DNA of 42,759 bases from contig JAFGEO010000148.1 in assembly GCA_016931575.1 (NCBI GenBank), forward strand, positions 1-42,759. The letters run 5' to 3'. Position 1 is the stretch's first letter. The number at the start of each line of letters is the position of its first letter. This document shows, one piece after another, positions 32,088 through 41,720 of this stretch. This stretch comes from Bacteroidales bacterium (GTDB taxonomy: Bacteria > Bacteroidota > Bacteroidia > Bacteroidales > UBA10428). The notes under the pieces were generated by a model. That model was given only the letters and a program-made list of their open reading frames with translations. It searched no databases and was not told the origin of the DNA. A program made the position numbers and the translations under genes.

Positions 32088-34730
32088 ATGAATAAAAATT
32101 TACTCCAAAAAGAAAAACTTTCATCCAGGCTGGCTGGCTACGCCCTGACCGGTGGAGCGTTATTGGCTGTTGGCTCGGTTGCATCCGGACAGGTTAATTA
32201 CTCCGGAATACAGAATCTCCCGGTAACAGATCCAATAAATCCGGTTGAACTTGACCTGGATGGTGATCTGCATGCTGATTTTGCCTTTGGTCTGGCATTA
32301 ACCAGTACCTATTGGAATAATTATTCAAGTTATAACAGTGCTTTCATTATGGCTTCATCCGGCACCTACCAGAACAGTTGGGTAGGTATCAGCATGAATA
32401 TTGCCATTCCTGAAGAAACTATAGTCTTCACATCAAATTATTTTACTGATAATCGGGTCTCCTATTGGAACCTCGGGTTCGCGATGGTATTTTCCACAAG
32501 TTCGTACGGGACTCCGGCCGGCTCTTTCGCAGGACAGGGAGATAAGATTTTAGGTGTGAAATTTTATATCGGCAGTGAGCTGCACTACGGGTGGATCCGC
32601 ATAAATATCCCCGCAGAAGTAAACACAATAACTATCATTGACTGGGCTTATGATGAAACTCCGGGGCGGGGTATCAAAGCAGGTGCCATGGTGGAAAGCT
32701 CTGATGTTACAGGACCGGTTGTTACGATGGTTCCGGATGTTCTTCCAAGGACAAATATCCAGACTACCACAATTGCTGTGAGCATTGATGAAAAGCCTCA
32801 TGGAATACTGGATATATCAGATTTTACAGCTGTAAATGGTATTCTCGACGGCCTGATCCAAACAACTGATACGAGCTATGATCTTACTGTTACAGCAGAA
32901 GTTCATGGTAATGTTCAGGTATCCCTGAATCCCGGAGTGCTAACAGATTACCTTTTAAATTCGAATAGCGGCACCACTATTAACTGGTTCTACGATAACA
33001 GGCCACCCGTCACAACCATGAACCTGGCTGCGGGTGCCCTTAATAACCTTTCATCGCTTTCAGCCAGTCTTGTATTCGATGAAGAAGTGATCGGTCTGGC
33101 AGTATCGGATTTTGTACTGACCAATTGTATCATCACAAGTCTGACTGAAGATGTCGCCAACAAGGAATATACCCTTGAGCTTGACCTACTTGCTGAGGGT
33201 CCTGCAAGCATTGTACTCCCAGCTGCAAGTGTTGTCGATTACGGAAACAATCCCAATTTAGAGGCTACAGTAAGCTGGGAATATGATGGTACTGTTCCCA
33301 CTCACAGTTTCAGCAGAGGATTTAACTATATCACAGCTGAAGAAACTGTTCTGATGACCATAGACTTCAGTGAGGAAATTCAGGAGTTGGTTGCTGAAGA
33401 TTTAACCATTGAAGGAGCTACCATCGCCAACATTACCGAGAATACAGCAGGATTAAGCTATGATATACAACTCACCCATATCACAGAAGGGATGATCACC
33501 TTGCAGCTGGATCCGGGCAGCGTTCTCGACCTTGCCGGCAATGCGGCAACCGGAGGATCAACCAGTTGGTACTACGACATCACTGCACCTGTGCTCAGCA
33601 TTGATATCCCGGTCACCAGGACAAACAGTGATACTGCAATGACAATACAGATCAATGCGGACGAGCTTGTTTCCGGTCTGACCCTTGATGATATCATTGT
33701 GACCAATGGTACAGCATCGAACCTGGTCGTTGTGCCGGTTGATAAAGGAATGCCATCTCCGGAAAGTGCAAGTTATCGTGTAGATATAACCCCCATTGCG
33801 GAAGGTGAGGTCAGCATTGAAATCCCCGCTGATGCAGTATATGACAACGCAGGAAATACAAACTCAGCAGCCAGTGCGAGCTACATTTACGACCTGACTG
33901 GCCCAACGCCATCCATGACGGCTGGTTCATCTGAGCTTTCCAACAATGAAACCGGGCAGTTAACGATTACCTTCGACGAGCCGGTTACCGGATTGTCTGC
34001 AGATGCCTTCGTCATTACTAACGGTACAGCAGGTTCACTGACTACCTTGACAGAGGGAACCGAATACAAGCTGGATGTGAACGTAAGCGATCAGGGCATG
34101 GTGGTTGTCGAGCTTCCTGCGGGGGCAGTAGCTGACGAAGCTGGTAACCTGAGTGTTGCTGCCGCAACAGTTGCCTGGACGTACGATGGCATAGCACCTA
34201 CGGCCAGCCTTTCCAGCGGACTCACAGAGCCCACTGAAGAGCTTATACTTACCATTACCATCGACTTCAATGAAGAAGTTGAAGGATTAGCTCTCGATGA
34301 TTTCAACCCTACCAATGGAACTGTCAGCAACCTGGTTGAAGTTACAGCCGGCCTGTCATACACCCTTGACATCACTGCTACCGCCGCCGGTGAAGTAAGT
34401 GTTGAATTAGCAGCAGGTGCTGTAACAGATGCTGCAGGAAACAAGAATGCTGCTGCATCAGTAAGTTACACATATGAACCTAATGTTGCGGTCAACATGA
34501 TAACCGACCTGCAGGTGAAGCTGTATCCTAACCCTGCCAGCGAGGCGCTGAACGTGGAACTTGACAGGGCTGCTACCCTTTACATTACCGATGTAAATGG
34601 CAGGATTGCCATGGTGAAAGAAGAAGTGCTTTCTGAGCGCTTCGACATCAGCACACTGCCTTCAGGAATGTACATCCTCAGCATTGAAACGGAAGCTGGC
34701 ATAGCTGTAAGGAAATTCGTTAAGGAATAA
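32088..34730 (+). CDS. T9SS-secreted protein with six Big_12-like repeats
   Basis: An 880-residue protein. The N-terminus has a long signal region (ALTGGALLAVGSVASGQ), then a ~170-residue beta-rich domain (VNYSGIQNLPVTDPINPVELDLDGDLHADFAF begins it, GWIRINI near its end). From ~205 to ~800 are six repeats of ~95-105 residues of the type 'P…V..ITF.E.V.GL…DF…TNGT..NL…Y…I…A.G.V.V.L.A.AV.D.AGN…A…W.YD', i.e. bacterial Ig-like (Big_12) modules. The last ~75 residues (KLYPNPASEALNVEL… ending RKFVKE) are a T9SS type A sorting domain. It should be displayed on or released from the surface, as an adhesin or matrix component. Own terminator follows. Confidence 0.87.
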   Translation: MNKNLLQKEKLSSRLAGYALTGGALLAVGSVASGQVNYSGIQNLPVTDPINPVELDLDGDLHADFAFGLALTSTYWNNYSSYNSAFIMASSGTYQNSWVGISMNIAIPEETIVFTSNYFTDNRVSYWNLGFAMVFSTSSYGTPAGSFAGQGDKILGVKFYIGSELHYGWIRINIPAEVNTITIIDWAYDETPGRGIKAGAMVESSDVTGPVVTMVPDVLPRTNIQTTTIAVSIDEKPHGILDISDFTAVNGILDGLIQTTDTSYDLTVTAEVHGNVQVSLNPGVLTDYLLNSNSGTTINWFYDNRPPVTTMNLAAGALNNLSSLSASLVFDEEVIGLAVSDFVLTNCIITSLTEDVANKEYTLELDLLAEGPASIVLPAASVVDYGNNPNLEATVSWEYDGTVPTHSFSRGFNYITAEETVLMTIDFSEEIQELVAEDLTIEGATIANITENTAGLSYDIQLTHITEGMITLQLDPGSVLDLAGNAATGGSTSWYYDITAPVLSIDIPVTRTNSDTAMTIQINADELVSGLTLDDIIVTNGTASNLVVVPVDKGMPSPESASYRVDITPIAEGEVSIEIPADAVYDNAGNTNSAASASYIYDLTGPTPSMTAGSSELSNNETGQLTITFDEPVTGLSADAFVITNGTAGSLTTLTEGTEYKLDVNVSDQGMVVVELPAGAVADEAGNLSVAAATVAWTYDGIAPTASLSSGLTEPTEELILTITIDFNEEVEGLALDDFNPTNGTVSNLVEVTAGLSYTLDITATAAGEVSVELAAGAVTDAAGNKNAAASVSYTYEPNVAVNMITDLQVKLYPNPASEALNVELDRAATLYITDVNGRIAMVKEEVLSERFDISTLPSGMYILSIETEAGIAVRKFVKE

Positions 34731-34752
34731 TTCCTTTGATATACTAGGATTC

Positions 34753-34783
34753 AGGGCTGTCTCTTGTAGGCAGCCCTTTCTTT
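34753..34783 (+). terminator. Terminator of the Big_12-repeat gene
   Basis: AGGGCTG (34753-34759) pairs with CAGCCCT (34771-34777), followed by TTCTTT. It lies ~25 bases past the stop codon. The remaining bases up to ssb (34784-34931) show nothing identifiable. Confidence 0.8.
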
Positions 34784-34931
34784 ATGCTACCCGTCAATAG
34801 TCGCCCGAATGCACCGAAACCTTACCTGAAATGCAGGAAGCTCTTCACCTGCGCCATCAGAAAAATGAAGGGCAGGAGAACTTTTTACCCTAGCCTCCCC
34901 TACCCTTCGTTGTAGCCCGAATCACCGATAC

Positions 34932-35297
34932 TCACTTCTCCCCGGCTACAACTTCCGATGCTTCTTTTTTGGATATCTTAATATATTCGCTCAGAACAAT
35001 CTCAGTCATGTAACGGGTAATCCCTTCCTTATCTTCATACTTTCGGTAGACCAGTTTCCCTTCCAGGGCCACTTCCATACCCTTTTTCAGGTATTTCTCC
35101 GTTGTCTCTGCCAGTTTACCCCAGGCTACTATGCTATGCCACTGGGTATCCTTTACCCACTCGCCATCGCTGTTGGTATAACTCTGGGAAGTTGCAACAG
35201 AAAACTTAGCCAGCTTGTTGTTGCCTTTAAAATTGATCACCTCAGGATCTTTTCCCAAATTTCCGATAAGGTGAACCCGGTTTCTTAAATCTTTCAT
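34932..35297 (-). CDS. ssb: Single-stranded DNA-binding protein, short form
   Basis: A 121-residue OB-fold protein with the SSB pattern: RVHLIGNLGKDPEV at the N-terminus, LAKFSVATSQSY, WHSIVAWGKLAET, YLKKGMEVALEGKLVYRKYED and TEIVLSEY. The protein stops at …ASEVVAGEK and lacks the acidic C-terminal peptide (usually DDDIPF-like) that recruits partner proteins. It binds single-stranded DNA in replication and repair; the tail-less form suggests a second SSB paralog, with the main copy elsewhere. On the minus strand the box CATTTTTG (35337-35344) is one mismatch from TAnnTTTG. Confidence 0.9.
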   Translation of the reverse strand: MKDLRNRVHLIGNLGKDPEVINFKGNNKLAKFSVATSQSYTNSDGEWVKDTQWHSIVAWGKLAETTEKYLKKGMEVALEGKLVYRKYEDKEGITRYMTEIVLSEYIKISKKEASEVVAGEK

Positions 35298-35512
35298 AAC
35301 GCTGTTTTTAGAATTGCATATTTAGTTATTACCCTACAAAAATGATATTCAGAATCTACCTAAGTCGTATTTTAAACGGATACTTACGTATGTGTTTCGT
35401 TTATCCCAGATCTTGGGTTCAGTTCTGTCAGCTCAGAAAAAGGAAAACCTTGTTTTTTCAACATTATTCTACTACTTTCATCCAGTCAATTCTTAAAGAA
35501 GATTCCTAGCAA

Positions 35513-36377
35513 ATGCTTTTCAATACCCTCCCATTTGTCATTTTTCTGCCGCTGGTAATCATTTTATATTACTTCATACCACATAAATACAGGTGGATTT
35601 TGCTCCTGGCTGCCAGCTACTACTTTTACATGTGCTGGAAAGTCAGTTATATATTCCTGATCATTGCCTCCACGCTGATAGATTACCTGTGCGGGATACT
35701 CATGGAGAGGCAGAAAGTAAGGAAAAAGAAGATCCCTTATCTTGTCCTGAGTCTGATCATTAATCTTGGATTACTGTTTACGTTTAAATATTTCAACTTC
35801 TTTACAGGAGCTGCCAATTCATTCCTTCATAGTATCAACTTCGGATATCAATTACCTGTATTGGAGAAATTCCTTCTGCCGGTGGGTATTAAATATTTCC
35901 GCTGTGTTCATTATCAGCTGTTTATGGCATGGCGCCAACTGGACTTTCATCGTCTGGGGAACACTATTTGCCATTGTCTACCTGACGGAGAAAGCATTGA
36001 ATACCCTGTTTAGAATCAACAGGGAAGCCGCACCATATTCTGTATGGCACATCCTCCTGGTCCTTAAAACTTTCATTCTTGTCACCTTTATCTGGGTATT
36101 TTTCAGAAGTCAGAGCATAATGGATGCCCTGCAATTAGGCAAGCATATCCTGATTCCCGGCAACCAGGTAACCACCCGGCTGGAGGTTCCTGTTCTAACC
36201 TGGGCACTCCTCGGTATTTTTATACTCAGTGATATCCTACTCTATAACAAGCGCTTTGACAGCTGGATCGGAAAAATGCCCCTGTTGCTGCGCTGGAGTA
36301 TTTATACCCTCATTATTTTTACCATAATCGTTTTCTCAGGAGTGGAAAATTTCCCCTTCATATATTTTCAATTTTAG
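35513..36377 (+). pseudogene. MBOAT-family O-acyltransferase, internally deleted and frameshifted
   Basis: The first ~126 codons (from ATG 35513) are the N-terminus of an AlgI-like MBOAT (MLFNTLPFVIFLPLVIILYY… to LLPVGI at 35890). The C-terminus, with the invariant His in SCLWHGANWTFIVWG and then ~140 residues of membrane helices to F-IYFQF, is present in another frame from about 35892. The ~200-residue middle of a 470-520-residue MBOAT, normally containing SFYTFQTLSY and the PQLVAGPI region, is missing at the junction. In the original frame the reading stops at 36013. It is therefore inactive in this assembly, unless the gap is a misassembly. The partner SGNH-like gene starts four bases after the stop. 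Confidence 0.85.
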
Positions 36378-36381
36378 CTGA

Positions 36382-37479
36382 ATGAGTGACCTGAAGAAGA
36401 CGATAGTAAAGCTGGCTGCTCTTGCAGTAATCCTGATTGGGATGAACTACTTCTATGCAGCCTTCTTCTTCGAAGGGGACCTTCAGAAATACTCCCCTGA
36501 AATCAGGATGATCCAAAACATCCCTGCTGATGCCGAGGTTCTTTACCTTGGAGAATCTTCAAATAGTACCTGGCGAGATGATGACCAGGACAAGCGGAGG
36601 ATCGGTGAGATGATCGGTGATTTTTATCCTGAACTGAGGTTTTATGACCTTACCCGTCCTGCAGCCCATGCAGGTATCTTTAAGGTATTACTTAGCAACA
36701 TCCCTAAAGATTCAAAGATCCGTACAGTAATTGTTACACTTAACCTGAGATCATTCAATGCACAATGGGTCTATTCCGACCAGGAAACCGGGCTACAACA
36801 AAACATGGTGCTTCTCAGGCCCTATCCTCCGTTGGTGAACCGGATGCTGCTGTCTTTCAAGGATTACGATATAAAGACGGACGAGGAGAGGATTGCCCAG
36901 TTTAAAGAGGCCTGGCTAAAAGATGAGTTGCCGGGGAAATTTAAAAACGTCACCGAATGGGATAATTGGATGGCTGTAAATGGAATCCGGAACCCTAACG
37001 GTACCATCAACCAGTCAGAGACTGAATTAGCCTGCCATTACATCAAAGCATATGCTTTCCGGATTGATCCGGATCATCATGTGCGCATCAAAGATCTGGA
37101 TGATATCATCCGGCTTGCAGAGAAACGCAACTGGAGGCTGGTCTTTAATCTGATGGCCGAGAATGTGGAAAAGGCACAGGAACTCGTTGGCGATGAACTG
37201 GTTTTCCTGATGGATGAGAACAGAAAAATGCTTGTTCGTTATATTACGAATAAGGGCGTTATAGTCGTTGATAACTTTAAAGCTGTAGAAAACAGGGAGT
37301 TTATTGATCAGAACTGGACCACAGAGCATTATGCCCAGAAAGGCAGGAGAACAATTGCCCGAAATGTTGCCGGGTCGCTTAAAAAGTATTATCCTGATCA
37401 GTTCAGGGATGTTGAGAGGTATCCCGGTAGTGATCCATTAAATTACCATGTATCACCCGGGACTGGTATACACCCCTGA
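36382..37479 (+). CDS. SGNH-like/AlgX-AlgJ-type protein, partner of the MBOAT
   Basis: A 365-residue protein with an N-terminal membrane anchor (about residues 8-30) and a periplasmic domain. Near residue 55 it has LYLGESSNSTW, resembling the GDS(N) nucleophile block of SGNH hydrolases (Ser59), and near 313-325 TTEHYAQKGRRTIA, a possible equivalent of the C-terminal catalytic His block (His316). AlgI-type MBOAT proteins typically work with such a partner: the MBOAT moves acyl groups across the membrane and the SGNH protein transfers them to a polysaccharide or other surface molecule. It is 4 bases downstream of the broken MBOAT and itself looks intact. The family is inferred from motif and context. 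Confidence 0.72.
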   Translation: MSDLKKTIVKLAALAVILIGMNYFYAAFFFEGDLQKYSPEIRMIQNIPADAEVLYLGESSNSTWRDDDQDKRRIGEMIGDFYPELRFYDLTRPAAHAGIFKVLLSNIPKDSKIRTVIVTLNLRSFNAQWVYSDQETGLQQNMVLLRPYPPLVNRMLLSFKDYDIKTDEERIAQFKEAWLKDELPGKFKNVTEWDNWMAVNGIRNPNGTINQSETELACHYIKAYAFRIDPDHHVRIKDLDDIIRLAEKRNWRLVFNLMAENVEKAQELVGDELVFLMDENRKMLVRYITNKGVIVVDNFKAVENREFIDQNWTTEHYAQKGRRTIARNVAGSLKKYYPDQFRDVERYPGSDPLNYHVSPGTGIHP

Positions 37480-37580
37480 AAGCTCATAAAAACCCTTCCG
37501 GACAAACAGGGAAACACTTTCCGAGGAGCTCTTCTTTTCCGGTCAAACTTCCTCATAGACAGGCAATACATATAGTAATA

Positions 37581-37605
37581 GTCAGGGATTGAAGCATCCC
37601 CTGAC
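37581..37605 (+). other. Hairpin in the 37480-37729 gap
   Basis: GTCAGGGAT (37581-37589) can pair with ATCCCCTGAC (37596-37605) with a single-base bulge. No T-tract follows. A smaller repeat, GTGCA/TGCAC, lies near 37644-37660. The rest of the 250-base gap shows no gene; the hairpin may help end the MBOAT-SGNH transcript. Confidence 0.4.
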
Positions 37606-37729
37606 AGAAATTATCCGCATATTTTTCTGAATTCTTTAAATAGTGCACAAACATTGCACAGCTTATTCTTATTTTCACTTAAATTTTTGGGGTATGCCCC
37701 GTTATAGCAAATCATTATAATTCCACCCT

Positions 37730-38098
37730 ATGAAAGTATACAGAACCTGTCCGGTCTGCGGAGATCAATTCACAGGCCGCATCGACAAGAGATTCTGCAC
37801 CGATCAGTGCAGAGCAGAATTCAACAATTATGTGAACCGGGATGCTATTAACATGATACGCAGAATTAATAGCACCTTGCGTAAAAACCGAAGGATCCTT
37901 GCTTCCCTGAAGGAAGAGTGTGGAAATCAAATCTGTCGGGATCAGTTACTTGAAAGAGGCTTCGATTTCAGGTATGTTACCAGTCTTCAGACAACGCATT
38001 CCGGGAGCATGTGCTACTACTGCTACGAACAGGGATATGAGGTCCTGGAAAAAAATTCGCTGACTTTGCTCAGACGGGAAATACAGCTGCACGTTTAA
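37730..38098 (+). CDS. Conserved Bacteroidota zinc-ribbon protein
   Basis: A 122-residue cytoplasmic protein beginning with a four-Cys zinc ribbon: CPVCGDQFTGRIDKRFCTDQC (Cys 7, 10, 22 and 26). A conserved NNYVNRDAINMIRRIN…LRKNRRIL helix follows, then a C-terminal domain with GFDFRYVTSLQTTHSG and CYYCYEQGYE. This combination is a recurrent small protein of Bacteroidota of unknown function, annotated as DUF2116-like/zinc-ribbon. It may bind nucleic acid or protein; no catalytic residues are seen. Start at the ATG just before the ribbon. Confidence 0.8.
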   Translation: MKVYRTCPVCGDQFTGRIDKRFCTDQCRAEFNNYVNRDAINMIRRINSTLRKNRRILASLKEECGNQICRDQLLERGFDFRYVTSLQTTHSGSMCYYCYEQGYEVLEKNSLTLLRREIQLHV

Positions 38099-38135
38099 TC
38101 AAGTCAACAGACTGACAACAATACGTTGAAACCTG

Positions 38136-41100
38136 CTATTGCTTCACTATGCGGAACGACCGGATTTGAATGTTGTCCTCGGCTATCAGGTTATAAATCC
38201 CGGAGGGCAACTGGCCAATATCCATCCTGAGCTGGTTTTCAGCATTCATTTCAGCTGAAGACATGGTCAGCAGGACATGACCTGCCATATCCACCAGTGT
38301 CAGGTTAAGGATGCTGTGTCCTGATCTGTAGCTATCCAGAAAAACATAATCAGTTGCCGGATTGGGGTATACCCTGAAAGGTTCTGGATCTTCTGCTTCA
38401 CTTACGCTCAGGACTTCCTCTTCTACTGTCACGGTAAAATTAACCCTGGTCTGTTTTCCCCAGATATTGGTTGCACTGACTTCGACATTACCCATTCCTT
38501 TGCTGGCGGGATAAAGAACGAGGATATGATCTTCGTTAATATAATAATCCAGCAGCATTGCATCTGTACAGGAGGCTGAGAAATCCAGGTTATGACCCTG
38601 GCTATCCGAGAAGTATTCAGTTAAATCAATGATCTCAGGATCCAAACCCAGGTAGAGTATCCGGTCTTCGGGTTCAGCAATCACCTGTGGAGCCGGCGGA
38701 AGGATCGCTTCAGCCAGGATCGTCCGTTTCAGCCGGATATGGTTTATCGAGTAGCAGTTGATGTACATATCGACTGAGTCAGGTCCGGCTATAATCGGGT
38801 TGTAAAGAATCACCAGCCTGACACTATCACCCGGAACCAGGATCTTATTCTCAAGTACGGTTTCAAAGGATGAACTCTCAATGCTTACCTTATCGACGGA
38901 AAGTATTCCGGGCCCATTGTTCACCAGGTAAGAAGTATCTCTCAGAACGGAACCAATGGTTGCCTTGCCGATAAAAGAAATGTGATTATAACCAATCTGA
39001 TCTGATTCTATAACTTCCAGGTAAACAGGAATAACAAGTTCGGGCTTTTGTATGTCATTGCTGAGAATACGAATGGAAGATCGGTAGGTACCTGCTGTTA
39101 ACTCCACTGCAAAGGCCTGAAAGGTAAGGGATGCGGAAGACCTGGGATCAAGACGCAGCGATTCGGTATAGGTGCTGATCATCTCATATTCCGGGATAGC
39201 AACCTGGACCTGTGCCTTTTCCAGCTCAATTCTGAAATCAAGAATACCTGCTGAATCAAGGTTGGAGACCGTCAGATTGAAATAGTCCATGGTCCCGCTA
39301 ACCAGGGATACCTTAATTGTATCCATGTTTATCTGTATGGCGGGTGAAGGTAAAACCGTCAGGGTTTTAACCAGGGTATCCGTTCCGGAACAATTGGAAA
39401 CATACAGCATAATTTCTTTGGTTCCCGGAGTGCTGAATGCATGAGCAGGGTTTTGCTGTTCAGAGTTGCTGCCATCTCCAAAACTCCAGTTCCATACGAG
39501 GGGTATATTGGCAGACAGATCCGAAAACTCCACTGCCTGGTTAAGGGCCGGCAGGGTGTCCGAAATACTAAAATCAGCAAAAACAGCCTGTGGATCCTCA
39601 TTATTTTCAAGATAGACGAGACCTTCATAGCTTATGCTATCAGCTTGATTACAGGTATTTAATCCTGTTGCCACCAGGCTGACAGTATAAACACCGGCAT
39701 TTTCATAAGTATGCAGGGGATTCTCCTCACTGCTTGTATTTCCATCACCGAAAGTCCAGTAATATTCAGCTGCATTTTCACTACGATTCAGAAACTCAAC
39801 ACTGGCGGGTGATGTACATGCCAGATTCCCCGAAGCAGAGAAATTTGCAATTACCCTTCCGCTAAAGGCTTCTCCAACACCTACGGCATACCAGGCATTG
39901 GTAACTGCTTCAACTTCCGGGGAGCAGGCTCCGTATAGATCAGCGGCCGACTGGATTGAGAAAAAGCGGGCATCTTCATAATCAGAAAGGGGAGTCAGGT
40001 AAACTGTCAGATTCCTGTATGCGATGGCCGCAGCCCTCTCGATACCTATCCCCTGAACACTAAAAGAATGACCAAGATCGTTGATTCCTGTACCCCCTTC
40101 AGCGAGCAGGTAGAACCAGTGGTTCTGCACACCGTTATTGGTATGTACACCTCCGTTATCGGCTGTTCCGGTAACCCAGTAAGCTCCTTTATAAGTATCC
40201 GGGTGTTTACAGGCTTTAGGATCAATCATATTCCTGACTGGTTTACCAAGGGTAGAAAACTGTTCACCAAGAAAATAGTTGGCAGTAGTCGCATCTGTGT
40301 AGAAATCAATTGCCACAGCGAAAATATCACTAAAAGATTCATTCAGGGCTCCCGATTCGCCTTCATATTCCAGTCCTGCGCTATACTGTGTTACCGCATG
40401 GGTATACTCATGGGCCACAACATCCAGTGTAGTCAGTGCTGTATAGAAAACACCATCGCCATCACCGAAGACAAATGTATTGCCGTTCCAGAAAGCATTT
40501 GTAACACCTTCTCCGAAATGTATATAACTGCTTATATCAGCTCCCTGATTGTCAAACGAATTTCTTCCGAACCGTGACGAATAATAGTCAAAGCTTTGCA
40601 AAACAGCAAAATGTGCGTTGGTAGCCGCATTGTCCTGGTTAGCCTGTTCATTCCAGAAATTGTCGTCATCCCTGAAATCGACTGCCTGTGAAAAATTGGT
40701 TCCTGTATTTAAATCCAGGGTAGAAATATTCACCCCCCTCGATTCATCCCTGAGGATGTAGCCATAACTGTCTGATTCGGTATTTATCAGTTGTGTTCCC
40801 TCATACAGGGTGACTGCTTCCCCAACCTGATTCAGGTCATGGAGTCGGTCTGTTTTCTTCAGGATTGAACCATCCATGGCATCAACATACACAAAATACC
40901 GGGAGAATGGTTCCCTGGCAAAAACATCAAGTTTATAGGCCAGGAAGGATGCATTCGCAAGCGGAAGGATCACCAATTCGGGAGCATCGGTTTTAACACC
41001 ATTTCCGTCAGTATAATATTCTGATGCTCCGATATACTTACGAGCCTGATTCAGAGCCATAACAGAAGAAATTGCCGGCCGGATATCTTTAATACTAACC

Positions 41101-41471
41101 TCATCGAAATTACCATTTGCACTGATAAGCATGTCCCCACGTGAATGAAGGACTACCCGGGCACCTTCGATAGGTATCCCTTTATACCGGGGCTGGTATT
41201 TTGTATGGCTTACCCCTTCCTGGTCCTGGAAGCGGCTAAGTTCCCTAAGTTCAGAGCGATCCCCCAACCTAAGGACTTGTTTCAGCTGATCTGCACCCTT
41301 TGCACGGGTATCCTGATTGAAATCGAAATAACGAACAGATGAATTGGAAGGTTTTAACCAGACTTTACGGGCATGGGTATTTATCTCAGATGCTTTTTTC
41401 CCCTGAAGAAGCTGGGAATATCCTGAACCAGGAATAAGGAGAATAATGAAAATGTAAACCAGTCTTTTCAT
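38136..41471 (-). CDS. Secreted M4 (thermolysin-family) metalloprotease with PKD domains and T9SS tail
   Basis: A 1111-residue protein from the ATG at 41471, which begins a signal peptide (MKRLVYIFIILLIPGSGYSQ); the frame is open 75 codons further upstream but that extension runs into the neighbouring terminator. After an FTP/PepSY-type propeptide (~25-230), the catalytic domain holds HEYTH (His354, Glu355, His358), the third zinc ligand Glu378 (ALNESFSD, 20 residues after His358 as in thermolysin) and NNGGVHTNNGVQNHWFYLL with the catalytic His. Two PKD domains (~537-615, ~627-705) follow, then a choice-of-anchor-like region, a cadherin-like domain (~930-1020) and a T9SS sorting domain (~1030-1111, VYPNPATDYVF…). 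Extracellular protein degradation is expected. Confidence 0.92.
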   Translation of the reverse strand: MKRLVYIFIILLIPGSGYSQLLQGKKASEINTHARKVWLKPSNSSVRYFDFNQDTRAKGADQLKQVLRLGDRSELRELSRFQDQEGVSHTKYQPRYKGIPIEGARVVLHSRGDMLISANGNFDEVSIKDIRPAISSVMALNQARKYIGASEYYTDGNGVKTDAPELVILPLANASFLAYKLDVFAREPFSRYFVYVDAMDGSILKKTDRLHDLNQVGEAVTLYEGTQLINTESDSYGYILRDESRGVNISTLDLNTGTNFSQAVDFRDDDNFWNEQANQDNAATNAHFAVLQSFDYYSSRFGRNSFDNQGADISSYIHFGEGVTNAFWNGNTFVFGDGDGVFYTALTTLDVVAHEYTHAVTQYSAGLEYEGESGALNESFSDIFAVAIDFYTDATTANYFLGEQFSTLGKPVRNMIDPKACKHPDTYKGAYWVTGTADNGGVHTNNGVQNHWFYLLAEGGTGINDLGHSFSVQGIGIERAAAIAYRNLTVYLTPLSDYEDARFFSIQSAADLYGACSPEVEAVTNAWYAVGVGEAFSGRVIANFSASGNLACTSPASVEFLNRSENAAEYYWTFGDGNTSSEENPLHTYENAGVYTVSLVATGLNTCNQADSISYEGLVYLENNEDPQAVFADFSISDTLPALNQAVEFSDLSANIPLVWNWSFGDGSNSEQQNPAHAFSTPGTKEIMLYVSNCSGTDTLVKTLTVLPSPAIQINMDTIKVSLVSGTMDYFNLTVSNLDSAGILDFRIELEKAQVQVAIPEYEMISTYTESLRLDPRSSASLTFQAFAVELTAGTYRSSIRILSNDIQKPELVIPVYLEVIESDQIGYNHISFIGKATIGSVLRDTSYLVNNGPGILSVDKVSIESSSFETVLENKILVPGDSVRLVILYNPIIAGPDSVDMYINCYSINHIRLKRTILAEAILPPAPQVIAEPEDRILYLGLDPEIIDLTEYFSDSQGHNLDFSASCTDAMLLDYYINEDHILVLYPASKGMGNVEVSATNIWGKQTRVNFTVTVEEEVLSVSEAEDPEPFRVYPNPATDYVFLDSYRSGHSILNLTLVDMAGHVLLTMSSAEMNAENQLRMDIGQLPSGIYNLIAEDNIQIRSFRIVKQ

Positions 41472-41669
41472 ACAACATGCCCAAGTAGTGTAATAAAAAT
41501 ACGCTATCTGGCCTCCGGAAGCTTCATAAAGTTGATGAACCGGCAGGTTTTGTTGGTGAATGAACGGAAGCAGGAAACAGGCGAAATCTACCCCGAAAAA
41601 ATTATCCGGAAAGTCCCTGGCTATGTTCCCCGGACAATGCGTTTTTATGCATTTCCTCCAGTTGAGGGC

Positions 41670-41707
41670 AAAAAAAAAGGTGCTCCCGGGGAGCACCTTT
41701 TTATATT
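41670..41707 (-). terminator. Terminator between the CBM9 gene and the M4 protease
   Basis: GGTGCTCC (41679-41686) pairs with GGAGCACC (41690-41697) with flanking A and T runs on both sides, so it can work in both directions. It lies just after the minus-strand CBM9 gene stop (41721) and upstream of the protease, thus closing the CBM9 transcript. Confidence 0.85.
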
Positions 41708-41720
41708 TTGAAGAGGTTAA

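Noticed and set aside
35513-36377. Two separate small membrane proteins instead of one broken MBOAT
   Set aside because: The two frames match the N-terminal and C-terminal ends of one family, in order and without the middle; neither is complete by itself.
41472-41696. 75-codon N-terminal extension of the M4 protease frame
   Set aside because: The signal peptide begins at the ATG at 41471, and the extension runs into the strong terminator hairpin at 41679-41697.
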